Assembly: GCA_003427395.1 (NCBI GenBank)
Contig: BFEA01000373.1
Span: 105,127 to 125,415 of the forward strand
Direction: 5' to 3'
From: Chara braunii
Lineage: Eukaryota; Streptophyta; Charophyceae; Charales; Characeae
DNA length: 20,289 nucleotides
Shown here: piece after piece, positions 9,547 through 17,386 of the stretch
Position numbering within the stretch: the first letter of the stretch is position 1
Layout of the letters: every line of letters starts with the position of its first letter
Position numbers and translations under genes: made by a program
Notes under the pieces: model-generated
What the model saw: only the letters and a program-made list of their open reading frames with translations
The model's database searches: none
What the model was told of the DNA's origin: nothing

Positions 9547-10825
9547 CCCAGTAAGCCGTTCCCTGTGTTGCCCTATGGTAAAGGGGGATGAACTCGCTCG
9601 ACAACCGAGGCTGAAAACTCGTATCCCTTACTCCCTGCTGGCAGTACGGGTACGACTCATATGCTGGGTTTGGGGAGAACATTGGATTCGTTCTCTCCAT
9701 TTGCGGGAAGTTACCTCCCATCGCGCCACCTGTGGCTTGTGCATTCGGCGGGGGGGGCCGGGCCGGTGGGGGGCTTCTCGATCTCGTGGCCGATTTCTGG
9801 GAGCCATTGTGTGAGAGGGGGCCTTTGTACTTCGTTTCGCGCCTCTGATTGGCCACTCTCGACCCGTCATCTGAGTGTGCGGTGGATGTGGAGGCCAGTG
9901 ATGACCTGTCATCCTCATCCTCATTTATGCGAGATGCCCTGTCCCCTCTAAATTTGCTTCGCCTTCTGTTTTGGTTGTCCTTCGAGCGCGTACAGTTTTC
10001 ATCTGAATGGAAATACCATTTACATTTCGTGCAATAGGGGGTGGATGCAGATGCAAGTTTTACCTCCACCATGTCCCCCTGTTTGGTTCTCACCCACACT
10101 CGTTCCATGAAATTTGAGCGACACGTTGGGTCCAGTTCACAGCGAATATTAAGAAGCCGTGGGTTCGAATTGAACTTATCAGGCTCGTCCATCTTAAGCA
10201 CCGGTCCGATTACTCGAGCTATTGAGGAACGGAGGTAGAAATATGCATCCAAGGGTACTTGCACAGCCACGATCCAGAATGTGTTTTTGAGTTCAATCCT
10301 TTTGAATTTCTTCCATTCTGCCCTGGGCATCCATGCTTTCGTCTCGAATACATATCTCCTTCCTTTTAATTTAACTTCCCCTGCTCCTTCATTCACCATC
10401 CATTCAGCAACAACGCTGTCCCTGGCCACGTACGACAGCACATTGGGAGCTTCGAATTCGATTCTGCTCCCTACTGGTGGGTCGAAGATGCCATCCTTCC
10501 GCCATCCATTCTCATGCGCCTGAACAATATCCTCCTTAACTCTCCTCGGGAGGTTTCTGGCCTCGTTCTGGAAAATGACTACTACCGTACGTTCCTTCAG
10601 CCACTGAATTTTGATTTCGTCAAAACGAGGGTCCACTGATACTACAGCTTCATTTCCTTCGATAGCGACATCTTCAAACGGGATGTCTTCTGGGCTGATG
10701 CCGTCGTCGTAGCACAAAGAGCATAGGATTCGAACCCTCTCCTCAAACAACCTATCCTGCTCGCTCTGGGGGGAATCTTCCCCTCCTTCGGCCATTACTA
10801 GTTCAACCCCTTCTGGAGCCGCCAT
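9431..10825 (-). CDS. LINE ORF1, RNA-binding protein with CCHC knuckle
   Basis: The frame has 464 codons from an ATG at 10825. Residues of about 60-210 look like the DUF4283-type domain common in plant LINE ORF1 proteins (for example WLKERTVVVIFQNEARNLP and FWIVAVQVPLDAYFYLRSS). A perfect C-X2-C-X4-H-X4-C zinc knuckle follows at C265, C268, H273 and C278, then a basic, Ser/Arg/Pro-rich tail. The expected role is to coat LINE RNA. The last 27 codons or so follow a C9 run (9507-9515) and are probably out of frame; an extra C there would explain the split from the 8659-9546 frame. Confidence 0.88.
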   Translation of the reverse strand: MAAPEGVELVMAEGGEDSPQSEQDRLFEERVRILCSLCYDDGISPEDIPFEDVAIEGNEAVVSVDPRFDEIKIQWLKERTVVVIFQNEARNLPRRVKEDIVQAHENGWRKDGIFDPPVGSRIEFEAPNVLSYVARDSVVAEWMVNEGAGEVKLKGRRYVFETKAWMPRAEWKKFKRIELKNTFWIVAVQVPLDAYFYLRSSIARVIGPVLKMDEPDKFNSNPRLLNIRCELDPTCRSNFMERVWVRTKQGDMVEVKLASASTPYCTKCKWYFHSDENCTRSKDNQNRRRSKFRGDRASRINEDEDDRSSLASTSTAHSDDGSRVANQRRETKYKGPLSHNGSQKSATRSRSPPPARPPPPNAQATGGAMGGNFPQMERTNPMFSPNPAYESYPYCQQGVRDTSFQPRLSSEFIPLYHRATQGTAYWDGFRIHKIRNHPPPGHGCPYDSQANSAYSANGKTDNIG

Positions 10826-10900
10826 TCGAATGCCTTGGTCCTTGTGAGGGGAATGATCTGAGGGGGCCGGCTAAATTACTCCCGTCGTGCCGTGGCTTCT

Positions 10901-11977
10901 CTTTCCGTTATTGTATGAACGGAAGAGAGGTCGGGACAGGCGGCTGGGTTGCGACGCAGTTGCGTACCCCTGGTCGTTCCCAGCGGACGTGCGCTGGAGA
11001 CTCTAAACCCGTGAAGCGTACCTCCTTCCGAGACGCTTTGCTATCTAGGCTTATCCAGGAACCTAATGCTTCTGAGAATTCAAACCAGATGTGCCACCCT
11101 ACAGTGTGTGTGAGAGCATCTCGTAGTTAACCTAGCATGTATGTGTTTCGTGCTGTTAAATTATCAGTAGAAGGAGCACCTGTCTTTGAAGATCCGCTTC
11201 CCTCGCAACGTTCCTGCTTAGATTTATCACCGAGCACTGTATTCGCCCTGGACGGCGGTAAAATACATTCATACAAAACAACCTCTGCGACGGGCGGGAT
11301 GCGCCTCCGTGTCTTGGGCGAAACGCTCGCACTTGAACAAGACCTATTCGGTACCTAACTCGATCGTAACGCTCCAGACAGCGGCCAGTCCTGTACTTAA
11401 TCCTGGGAAATATTCACCGTGCTTGGGGGAGAGAGAAGATAAAACCACTTTCTAACTGGGGCCGGCTCCTAGGCGAAACTCCTACCACGACATTGACACT
11501 GAAGGGGCCTTACAGCGAAACAGCAGTAATAATGAAGGTGAAGGTGGGGGAGGTCTGATTTACCCTTGCGTCTTGATCCATAGCTGTGTGCTTGAGCTTC
11601 TCAGCCACTCGGTCTTCGCTTCGTCCCGAACCTCGGGAGACAGGACAACGACCATCTTCCAACGGGTAGACAGTAGCTGGGCTACTGCGTCCGTCACCTG
11701 GAGGCGGTGGAGTAACTTCGCCTGGTGAATAGGGGCATGCTAGAAAAATTTGAAAATTCAAAGTTTCCCGCTGCCATAGCTGTGGCCATGGCTTGCCGCA
11801 GTCACCGCGGTAACCTGCGTCATGGTGGCGCGGTAACCGCTTGACAGCCAGTTGGTTCGTAATGCAGAACTCAACTGGCGGTGCTGGGCCCCGAGCGCAC
11901 TACCGGCGCCGTGAGCGAGCGCAACTCCCACCGATCGCCCCTAGCGAAGTATTCTACGATGTGTGATGCAATTTTAT
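10901..11977. other. No convincing gene
   Basis: On the plus strand a frame runs from 10915 to 11358 with a single TAA at 11128-11130, but the product resembles nothing I know. The stretch is GC-balanced and contains two copies of CGCGGTAACC near 11805 and 11850. I find no RNA gene, LTR or repeat array. Confidence 0.4.
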
Positions 11978-12037
11978 GTTTTTTTGGAAAATACAAAGTG
12001 ATTTTTTGTTTTTTTTGAAACTATAAAGTGATTTTTT
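11978..12037. repeat. 30-bp tandem duplication, T-rich
   Basis: Copy 1 (11978-12007) and copy 2 (12008-12037) share a G plus T-run, then GAAA, A[CT]A[CT]AAAGTG and a T6 tail, with few mismatches and no gap. Confidence 0.8.
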
Positions 12038-12435
12038 ATTTGCATGAATGGATCGTTTTCTGATTTAAAAGGAATTGAAATAGCACATAAAAGTATGAAG
12101 AACAGCTGTGCACCCGAATTCATGGGTTGGTACCATCTCCCTCGCGTAAGTCTTCATAGTGATGTACGGTGGCAATAAAATGTGTCCACGAACACAGCCA
12201 GGAAGATGAACAAGTAATGGCTATAGGGATACATTCATCCCCATGTATCTCATGATGCCTCTAACAGGCCATCCGACAGACCCGGAAGCTTTCCTGTCAG
12301 ATCCACCACGATATCTGAATTTCACATTTCAAGTTCGATATCTCAGAGCCAAAAAAAAAGAAAACGAAGTCTGGAAATCAACCCCCGCCTTTTCGAGTCC
12401 AGACTTCCCGCCCACGCAAAGCCACGAGCTATCAT

Positions 12436-12834
12436 GTGCAACTTTGTTCTTCTTTTTTTTCGACGCATCTCATTGGACGGGAGGTGGGCATCTTTACAGT
12501 CCCCGCTCAGAAACTACCAGGCCGTCGAGATCCGATCTATTCGACGGCCGTACTGCGTCGCTCGAGGCCACACATGATCGAAATCCTGAACGAAGTGGTG
12601 GAATACTTCGCTAATGGGTCCAGGACCCTGGCCATGGAAAGGGTACATGAAATGTTTTTTTTTTTTTTTTTTTTTTTTTTAAGTGTGTTGTAGAGGCCAA
12701 GGAGCAGACCCACGGTGATTGCTACTAGCAGCCGCAGCCAATGGTTGTCCTGACAGGATAGGCCACCTACCCTACCCATCCCCAGGAAAGGGTACATGAA
12801 TTGCTGGAACCGTATGCAGGTGCCCTCTGGAGGT
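12436..12834 (+). pseudogene. Exon-like coding fragment split by a retroposon
   Basis: A frame from 12436 reads through VGIFTVPAQKLPGRRDPIYS and PHMIEILNEVVEYFANGSRT to RVHEM, where the poly(T) end of an insertion begins (12655). Ignoring the insert and one copy of the 19-bp duplication, the frame carries on as VHELLEPYAGALWR. A GT donor-like site (GAG|GTACCC at 12833) follows. The insertion unit is 149 bp, exactly the offset that links the two frames. The composition is protein-like and the helix MIEILNEVVEYF is amphipathic. I do not recognise the family, and the left boundary is not fixed: the part before about 12463 is less convincing. Confidence 0.45.
12655..12784 (-). mobile_element. 130-bp SINE-like retroposon with 19-bp target duplication
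   Basis: The direct repeat GGAAAGGGTACATGAA[AT]TG flanks it exactly: 12636-12654 and 12785-12803, 18 of 19 identical. The plus strand shows T26 (12655-12680) followed by a 104-bp unique body (12681-12784). In its own orientation (minus) it is therefore a short body with an A26 tail. I see no clear A/B-box promoter of a tRNA-derived SINE; it might be a 5'-truncated LINE, a processed transcript or a novel SINE. On the plus strand the right end has CCTGAC (near 12749), a C/T-rich run and CAG at the junction. Confidence 0.8.
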
Positions 12835-13213
12835 ACCCACCGTTTTTTTTCCTCTTCTCTTTTTTCTATGTTGGCCCACTTGTTTTAGTTCATGAAGCTC
12901 CTTGCAGGGTTGCAAAGATAATGGGGCAGCTGTCCCTCTTTTTCCCTTTTTCTTTTCCCGCTAGTACATGGCCCCAGCCTGGCAGTCCGAAACTTGTCTT
13001 GTCGCCGCAAGAAAACGTGGCCAGAACGTCAAACGCTGGGCCTGCCGTTGATAAATTGGATTGGAGGTCGCACTTTCGTTTCGCGCTTCCAGAATTCAAG
13101 GAGGTGTCAGGCCCGCGGCCCAGGTGCCCATGTGCTGGTGGTGCTTTAAGACCAACCCAGTCCGGTCATTAGGAGGGTTGAGATGAGCAGCCCTGCCTAG
13201 CAGCCTTTCTGGT
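12835..13213. other. Pyrimidine tracts, intron-like; no clear gene
   Basis: T/C-rich blocks (12842-12867, 12931-12959) separate short frames. A TTTTAG acceptor-like site lies near 12890. The segment would suit intronic sequence of a plus-strand gene, but no exon could be identified. Confidence 0.35.
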
Positions 13214-13459
13214 ATCTATTGGTGGGGAGCTGTTCCTGCAGGAAATCGGGTACAGCGTCCCTGTGAATACGTCTGAGCTGTCACTGTTCAATCATATCTT
13301 CCTCTTTCCTTTTTCTTTTTCTTTTCTTCTTTTTTTAGCTTCAGCTGGAGGGCAGCATTTGGGAGGTCATAAGAGCCCCCTCCCCAAGTGGCCCTCCGTT
13401 GGAAGGCTCCATCTATTGGTGGGGAGCTGAACCTGCTGGAAATAGGGTCCAGCATCCCT
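13214..13459. repeat. 49-bp direct repeat pair
   Basis: 13214-13262 and 13411-13459 are 43 of 49 identical, starting ATCTATTGGTGGGGAGCTG in both. The 148 bp between contains a long pyrimidine tract ending in TTTAG near 13340, resembling a 3' splice site. Confidence 0.85.
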
Positions 13460-13517
13460 CATCATACAAAGATTGCTGTCAGCAGACTCAGCACATAGTT
13501 TTGGATTTTTTTTAAAA

Positions 13518-13521
<4 letters not shown>

Positions 13522-13570
<49 letters not shown>
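13522..13570. repeat. (TTA)n microsatellite
   Basis: About 16 uninterrupted TTA units, flanked by T-rich sequence. Confidence 0.97.
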
Positions 13571-13571
<1 letters not shown>

Positions 13572-13604
13572 TTTTATAAAGCTGCCTTCTCCTCATCGGG
13601 GGAC

Positions 13605-13860
13605 AGCCATATATTTTTCTCTCACCTCACATATCTTTTTTTTAACTGGCGTTCTGCCATGTCATGGAACATATCTTTCTTTTCACTACCTACCTACCAC
13701 TACTCCTAAGGCTATACAGGGGACCCCTGCAAGCATAGCTTTCTACCTCTCTTCGGTGAAGGGAGGTTACCTCTCTCAGTCGTTGGAGAGGGGTAAGGGC
13801 ATGTTTGCCCCTTGCCCTAGCGTTTTAGGGTGCAGGGTTGGGGCCACCGGTGGGGGCCCG
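13605..13860. repeat. Dispersed repeat, copy B (inverted relative to copy A)
   Basis: The reverse complement of this segment aligns with 3730-3910. Shared blocks are AGGGGACCCCTGC (near 13718), CTACTCCTA (near 13701), TTGCCCCTTGCC (near 13805) and AGGGTTGGGGCC (near 13834). It is somewhat longer than copy A because of indels. The minus-strand reading has PQPCTL and GKGQ like copy A but with an internal stop between them. Confidence 0.7.
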
Positions 13861-14400
13861 GCTAACACAACGACCGAGCATTTTGCCGGAAACTGTGCCT
13901 CCCTATTCATCTTCCCCCACCCCCATCGAGTAACAGTAGCGTCTAAGGCCAACACTCTCCCACACACCACACTCAACCCACTCACACACGCACTCACACC
14001 CATGTTGGCTGAAGACCTTACTGATACGGACTGGGAGGATCCAGCTGACTATCTCAGTTGGTTGGCACCAAGAGTGCTACAGGCGGGCATGGGGATTGAT
14101 CAGGAGACTCTAGCTTTTTTTTTTTTTTTTTTTTTTTTTACTGACTGATAAGGAGACTCTAGCTTTCTTTTTGCTGTTCCATCATCTGGGACCAGGGACC
14201 AGTCCCAGTTGGCCGAATTCCTCATTTCCGGCTGTTCATTTGGGTAATCTAGAGTCAGAAATGGAGAATTCAGGCAATTGGGACTTGGCCCCTGCTGGTG
14301 TTTCTACATTTATGCCTGTTGATTGGAAGACATGTAACAGCTATTTTGTTAAAATGGACATATTATATTTTTTGAACGAAATTGAAATCTCATTCTTTGG
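13756..14400 (+). pseudogene. Coding-like frame split by a poly(T) insertion
   Basis: An open frame from 13756 becomes more protein-like after the ATG at 14002 (MLAEDLTDTDWEDPADYL, then LSWLAPRVLQAGMGIDQET) and runs into T25 at 14115. Past the insertion, a frame at 14150-14400 contains NLESEMENSGNWDLAPAGVS. The unit inserted is 49 bp, which is exactly the shift that joins the two. No family is recognised. The first part (13756-14000) overlaps dispersed repeat B and may be non-coding. Confidence 0.3.
14095..14166 (-). mobile_element. Poly(A)-only insertion with about 23-bp target duplication
   Basis: A[TC]TGAT[CA]AGGAGACTCTAGC plus TTT occurs at 14095-14117 and 14144-14166 (21 of 23 identical; the last 16 are perfect). 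Between them are 22 more Ts and the four bases ACTG. The product is an almost pure poly(A) insertion in minus orientation, matching those at 3674-3720 and 12636-12803. Confidence 0.8.
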
Positions 14401-14403
14401 CCC

Positions 14404-14628
14404 AAAATTCATGAAATTGAGGGTACAGGGTTCTGAAAAAAGAAAAGAAAAAAAAAGGGTTCTGAAAACGCCCTACCCCCTTGGCATATCTGGAGTCAGC
14501 GGAAGTCCACATACATCCAAGGGGTCTGGCATTTTCCGGCCTGGATGTATGTGGCCTTGAGATGAATCCAGATGCATCGAGGGGGTAGGGCATTTTCAGA
14601 ACATCGTACGCTCAATTTCATGAATTTT
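14404..14628. repeat. 225-bp imperfect hairpin (fold-back or MITE-like)
   Basis: Nested complementary blocks: 14404-14421 with 14611-14628 (18 bp perfect), about 14422-14439 with 14593-14610 (mismatched), 14459-14482 with 14580-14602 (near perfect), 14483-14494 with 14567-14578, and 14507-14518 with 14543-14554 (12 bp perfect). The loop is 24 bases. Unpaired A-rich sequence bulges from the left arm (14440-14456). The TTTTCAGAACA motif is also directly repeated (14593 and 14625). Transcription would give a long stem suited to small-RNA processing. Confidence 0.85.
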
Positions 14629-14675
14629 CAGAACACCGTACCCTCAAAAAACAAGATGATGCCACTGGGGCAGCT

Positions 14676-14825
14676 GTAAGGAGTGTGTCATACGGAATGG
14701 GCAAAAAAAACAGCCGCCTTTGAGTATCTAACCGGCAAAAAAAAAACACGCGTCGGCGAAGCAAACCGTGCTGAGTTCAAAAAGGCAATGGAAGTACTGA
14801 CCGCCGTGGTGTCAGATCGTGTGTC
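14676..14825 (+). pseudogene. Coding-like fragment ending in a poly(T) insertion
   Basis: Following a TAA, the frame runs open from 14677 and reads EWAKKTAAFEYLTGKKKTRV and EANRAEFKKAMEVLTAVVSD, a basic helical composition like a real protein. It stops inside the T23 tract at 14826-14848. A direct repeat, CGTGGTGTCAGA, lies at 14805-14816 and 14877-14888, and the same frame resumes at the second copy as VVSEGKTKKKRN. No domain is recognised. It could be a transposase tail or an exon. Confidence 0.35.
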
Positions 14826-14888
14826 TTTTTTTTTTTTTTTTTTTTTTTAATGTCATATTTATTTACAATGGTCGGGCGTGGTGTCAGA
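14805..14888 (-). mobile_element. Possible poly(A)-tailed insertion with 12-bp direct repeat
   Basis: Twelve identical bases (14805-14816 and 14877-14888) bracket T23 plus 28 further bases. Unlike the other cases, nine bases lie between the left repeat and the T tract, so a target-site duplication is less certain. Confidence 0.45.
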
Positions 14889-15230
14889 GGGGAAAACAAA
14901 AAAAAAAAGAAATTGCCCAACGGATACTTTTGGACAGAAATCCCTCATTTCGAGTTCAACTTGGCGTGCGGTTTCTTTGCCGTTGCGAGTTTTTTTTGCC
15001 TTTAGGGTTTCAAAACATGTCTCGTCCGCCAATATTTCTTTTTCTTTTATCAGGGGTGGGTACCATCAGGACAGCGGTCTGGTTGTGGTCATTTCTGTCT
15101 CTGGATTTGTCACCGGGTCGCCTGGTCCCAAGCTGGGTAATAGTCCCAGAACTGCCCGGTGAACCGTAGGCAGAGAGAGAGAAGAGGACAACAAACGAGG
15201 GGCTGTGACAAACTGTTTCGTGGGAGTTTG

Positions 15231-15290
15231 TGACGATATATAATATTATTAATATATATATCGTCAAATAGAATATATATATATATATTA
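15231..15290. repeat. AT-rich palindrome and (AT)n tract
   Basis: TGACGATATATA (15231-15242) pairs with TATATATCGTCA (15255-15266) across a 12-base AT loop. An (AT)n run follows at about 15274-15289. Confidence 0.85.
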
Positions 15291-16226
15291 TAAGAAAATC
15301 CTGAGTAGATCAGACTGATAGAGCAAGGTCAGGTGCGAGGTCCCATTAGCAATCGGATAGGAGTGTGGCCGATCCAGTGTGACACTGAGTGGCAGCGGGC
15401 TGACAGGTTCATTACGAATTTCTGGGCTGAGAAAACAGGAGAAAGGAAAAGAAAAAAAAAGGAACAGAGACCTCCCACCGGAAATCAAGGCAGAGTGCTT
15501 CCCAGCCGTCAGATCACAAATGATCTGATGGTGGTGGTCGCAACAACAGTGAACAAAGTAACCGCCACATTTTCTGGAATAAACTCGACTTCTGTTAGCA
15601 GTGATCCTGACACCCTCCATATACTCCGTGATTGAAGGAGGCCTCCACCCAATGAGATAATTTCACAACAGCAAGTAAAATACTGAAAATCTTCTATCCA
15701 GTGGGCCTATGGCCGACCCCACCCTCTTTTGGGGTTGTCAATTGACAAATGAGCATAAACAGAAATAACTGACAGAGACTTCCACAATCATACATGCATG
15801 AAAAAAAGGGAGAAGAAGAAGAAGAAGAAGAGGAAAGCAGTCAAGGGAGGCGACAAAGACATGTAGTAGAAAAAAACTTTCCCGAATGCGACATGGTTCC
15901 ACAAGAAAAGAGTGCGAATAGCAGAACCTACAGCGAATGACCGGACCAGTTTCTGCTGGCCGCCGTGACCAGCACTCGTCAGGGGTCTTAGTCTGTTCGA
16001 ATAGTCTAGCAGCTATATATCCTAGTGAGTCGCCGAAGATGGAAAGAACTAAACGATAAAGACTAAAGATCGGATGAACAGAACTGTAGAATCAGTTATA
16101 CCCACACACAGTCCCAGGGACTCAGTCAGCAAGCCTAGTCAGATTCATCAGACCCTCGACACAACCGGTAGTACCTGAAAAACACAGTATCGTCACCTTC
16201 GAGAACAACCCAGGACAAAGTAACCC
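15291..16226. other. No convincing gene
   Basis: Mixed sequence with a GAA-repeat tract (15811-15832). A 100-codon plus-strand frame at 15333-15635 has a Lys/Arg-rich middle but matches nothing I know. I see no RNA gene. Confidence 0.4.
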
Positions 16227-16264
16227 AAACTTATAGCCTAGAATCAAACTTATAGCCTAGAATC
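16227..16264. repeat. 19-bp exact tandem duplication
   Basis: AAACTTATAGCCTAGAATC occurs at 16227-16245 and again, with no gap, at 16246-16264, directly next to the poly(A) insertion. Confidence 0.95.
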
Positions 16265-16269
16265 ATCTG

Positions 16270-16344
<75 letters not shown>

Positions 16345-16357
16345 ATCATCTAAGCAA
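16259..16357 (+). mobile_element. A33-TCAT-A33 insertion between 16-bp direct repeats
   Basis: AGAATCATCTGAGCAA (16259-16274) and AGAATCATCTAAGCAA (16342-16357) match at 15 of 16 bases. Between them are two A tracts of 33 each (16273-16305 and 16310-16342) split by TCAT. This is the same design as the poly(T) insertions but in plus orientation. The TCAT may be a remnant of the repeated AATCAT, which would mean two successive insertions. Confidence 0.7.
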
Positions 16358-16543
16358 TCGGTACCTAGCCATTAAGCCTGCAAAATTTCAAAAAAGACTC
16401 GTCGGAAAATAGGCCAATCGAAAACAGACCACCGAAGAGACCCCAGGTGTCTCTACCTGCTATGATTCGCACACCAAACCTTGGATAGATCAGATATCAT
16501 CTCATAGGCCCGATCTCAGTGCTCACTGGAAAACCCACAGAAA

Positions 16544-16615
16544 CCTAAGTAGCAAGCCTAATGAGGCACAATCCTAAGATTCCTAAGTAACAAGCCTAAA
16601 AAGGCATGACCCTAA
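16544..16615. repeat. Two copies of a 34-bp repeat, period 38
   Basis: CCTAAGTA[GA]CAAGCCTAA begins both 16544-16577 and 16582-16615; each ends in CCTAA. A related AGCAAGCCTAGT phrase is near 16130. Confidence 0.8.
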
Positions 16616-16647
16616 ATCGGATCTGGTCCCCGTGCCTATCTACAACA

Positions 16648-16848
16648 TTATGCCCAGTCGGTCAACACCGGTATTAACCATTCGCCCCACAGACCACAGA
16701 ATTTGTTCGAGAAATTTATCACAGCATTATCGAAAAACTCATCCGGATAACCTTTCCTGCATAACTCCAACTTAAGCGTGAAAAGGAACATCAGCTCAGT
16801 GCCTTTCAAGGTGGTGAACGTATGAGCCCGATGAAGAAAATGATCCAA
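16648..16848 (-). pseudogene. Thumb/C-terminal remnant of the PLE-like RT
   Basis: A 66-codon frame (FLHRAHTFTTLKGTELMFLF and onward) follows the RT palm. The same frame is open upstream to about 16915 (NVELSSKVFSTTP) apart from TAA 16849-16851. It probably represents the region after the palm. No known motif was seen. Confidence 0.5.
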
Positions 16849-16909
16849 TTACAGCCATTTTCTGTTGTCTGCTACTGAAGGAGTAGTGCTGAATACTTTG
16901 GAAGACAAT

Positions 16910-17386
16910 TCAACGTTCTCTCCAGGTTGAATGGTTTTTGTGTGCAGCCATACAGGCCAATCCCGAATTCCCCTTAAGAACCTTCAGAACGCAACCTAAG
17001 AAAGCCCAACTTTGTCCCTCATTCGTCTGTTCGAGTGTCAACTTAGAATCATAACATTCACGAAAATCCTTGATAATTCTTTCAGCCGTCAGTTTCGACT
17101 CAACTGATCCTTTCTTGCAGATCACAAAAATAGAAACATCGTCAACTAATCTAAAGCCATGAATCCTATTCCTGCTACCCCCTAAAGAAGACAAAAAAGA
17201 AAATTCATTAAGCGCACATAGTAGACAGGCTAGTGTCGGACTGGACGATTTACCCATGGGAATACCTACAGTCTGCTGCAGAACACATTCACCAGCCACA
17301 ATGTACGTATTACACAGTTCAAACATCACAAAACACAGAACTTGTCGAAAGGTGATCGTCACCCACCCGTCTACGGTCTTCCCCAC
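16910..17386 (-). pseudogene. PLE-like RT palm, motifs B and C
   Basis: This 158-codon frame holds QTVGIPMGKSSSPTLACLL (residues 38-56), matching RT motif B, then GFRLVDDVSIFV with the catalytic Asp82-Asp83 of motif C. GxPMGxxxSPxLA plus VDD is the pattern of Penelope-like and telomerase-related enzymes. The start at 17386 is not biological: the frame is entered by a one-base shift from the upstream segment near 17385, where VGKTVDGWVTITF becomes readable. Confidence 0.8.

Larger units (their letters stand above)
3927..10900 (-). mobile_element. L1-like LINE retrotransposon, nearly complete, inactive copy
   Basis: Read on the minus strand the order is ORF1 (CCHC knuckle), ORF2 with APE-type endonuclease, reverse transcriptase and C-terminal zinc-binding zf-RVT region, then a 3' UTR and a poly(A) tail (T-rich at 3927-3944 on the plus strand). 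No RNase H domain was recognised. The layout fits plant L1-like LINEs. The 5' border is uncertain (shortly after 10825), because no convincing target-site duplication was found. ORF2 has one in-frame TGA (7303-7305) and indels near 7063, 6965 and 6750. ORF1 has a frame break at a C9 run. The copy cannot make full proteins unless these are sequencing errors. Confidence 0.95.

Noticed and set aside
3919-10985. CCCAGCG at 3919-3925 and 10979-10985 as a LINE target-site duplication
   Set aside because: Only seven bases and one base off the tail; expected by chance in several hundred bases searched.
10915-11358. Plus-strand frame of 148 codons with one internal stop
   Set aside because: No recognisable residues, no splice logic and no neighbouring evidence; could be chance.
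12008-12045. T-rich tandem at 11978-12037 as another tail-only insertion
   Set aside because: Whole 30-bp units are repeated head to tail, which is a plain tandem duplication.
16021-16040. CTAGTGAGTCGCCGAAGA, resembling a hammerhead ribozyme core (some PLEs carry these)
   Set aside because: Two changes in the CUGAUGA box, GAAG instead of GAAA, and no pairing found for stems I and III.
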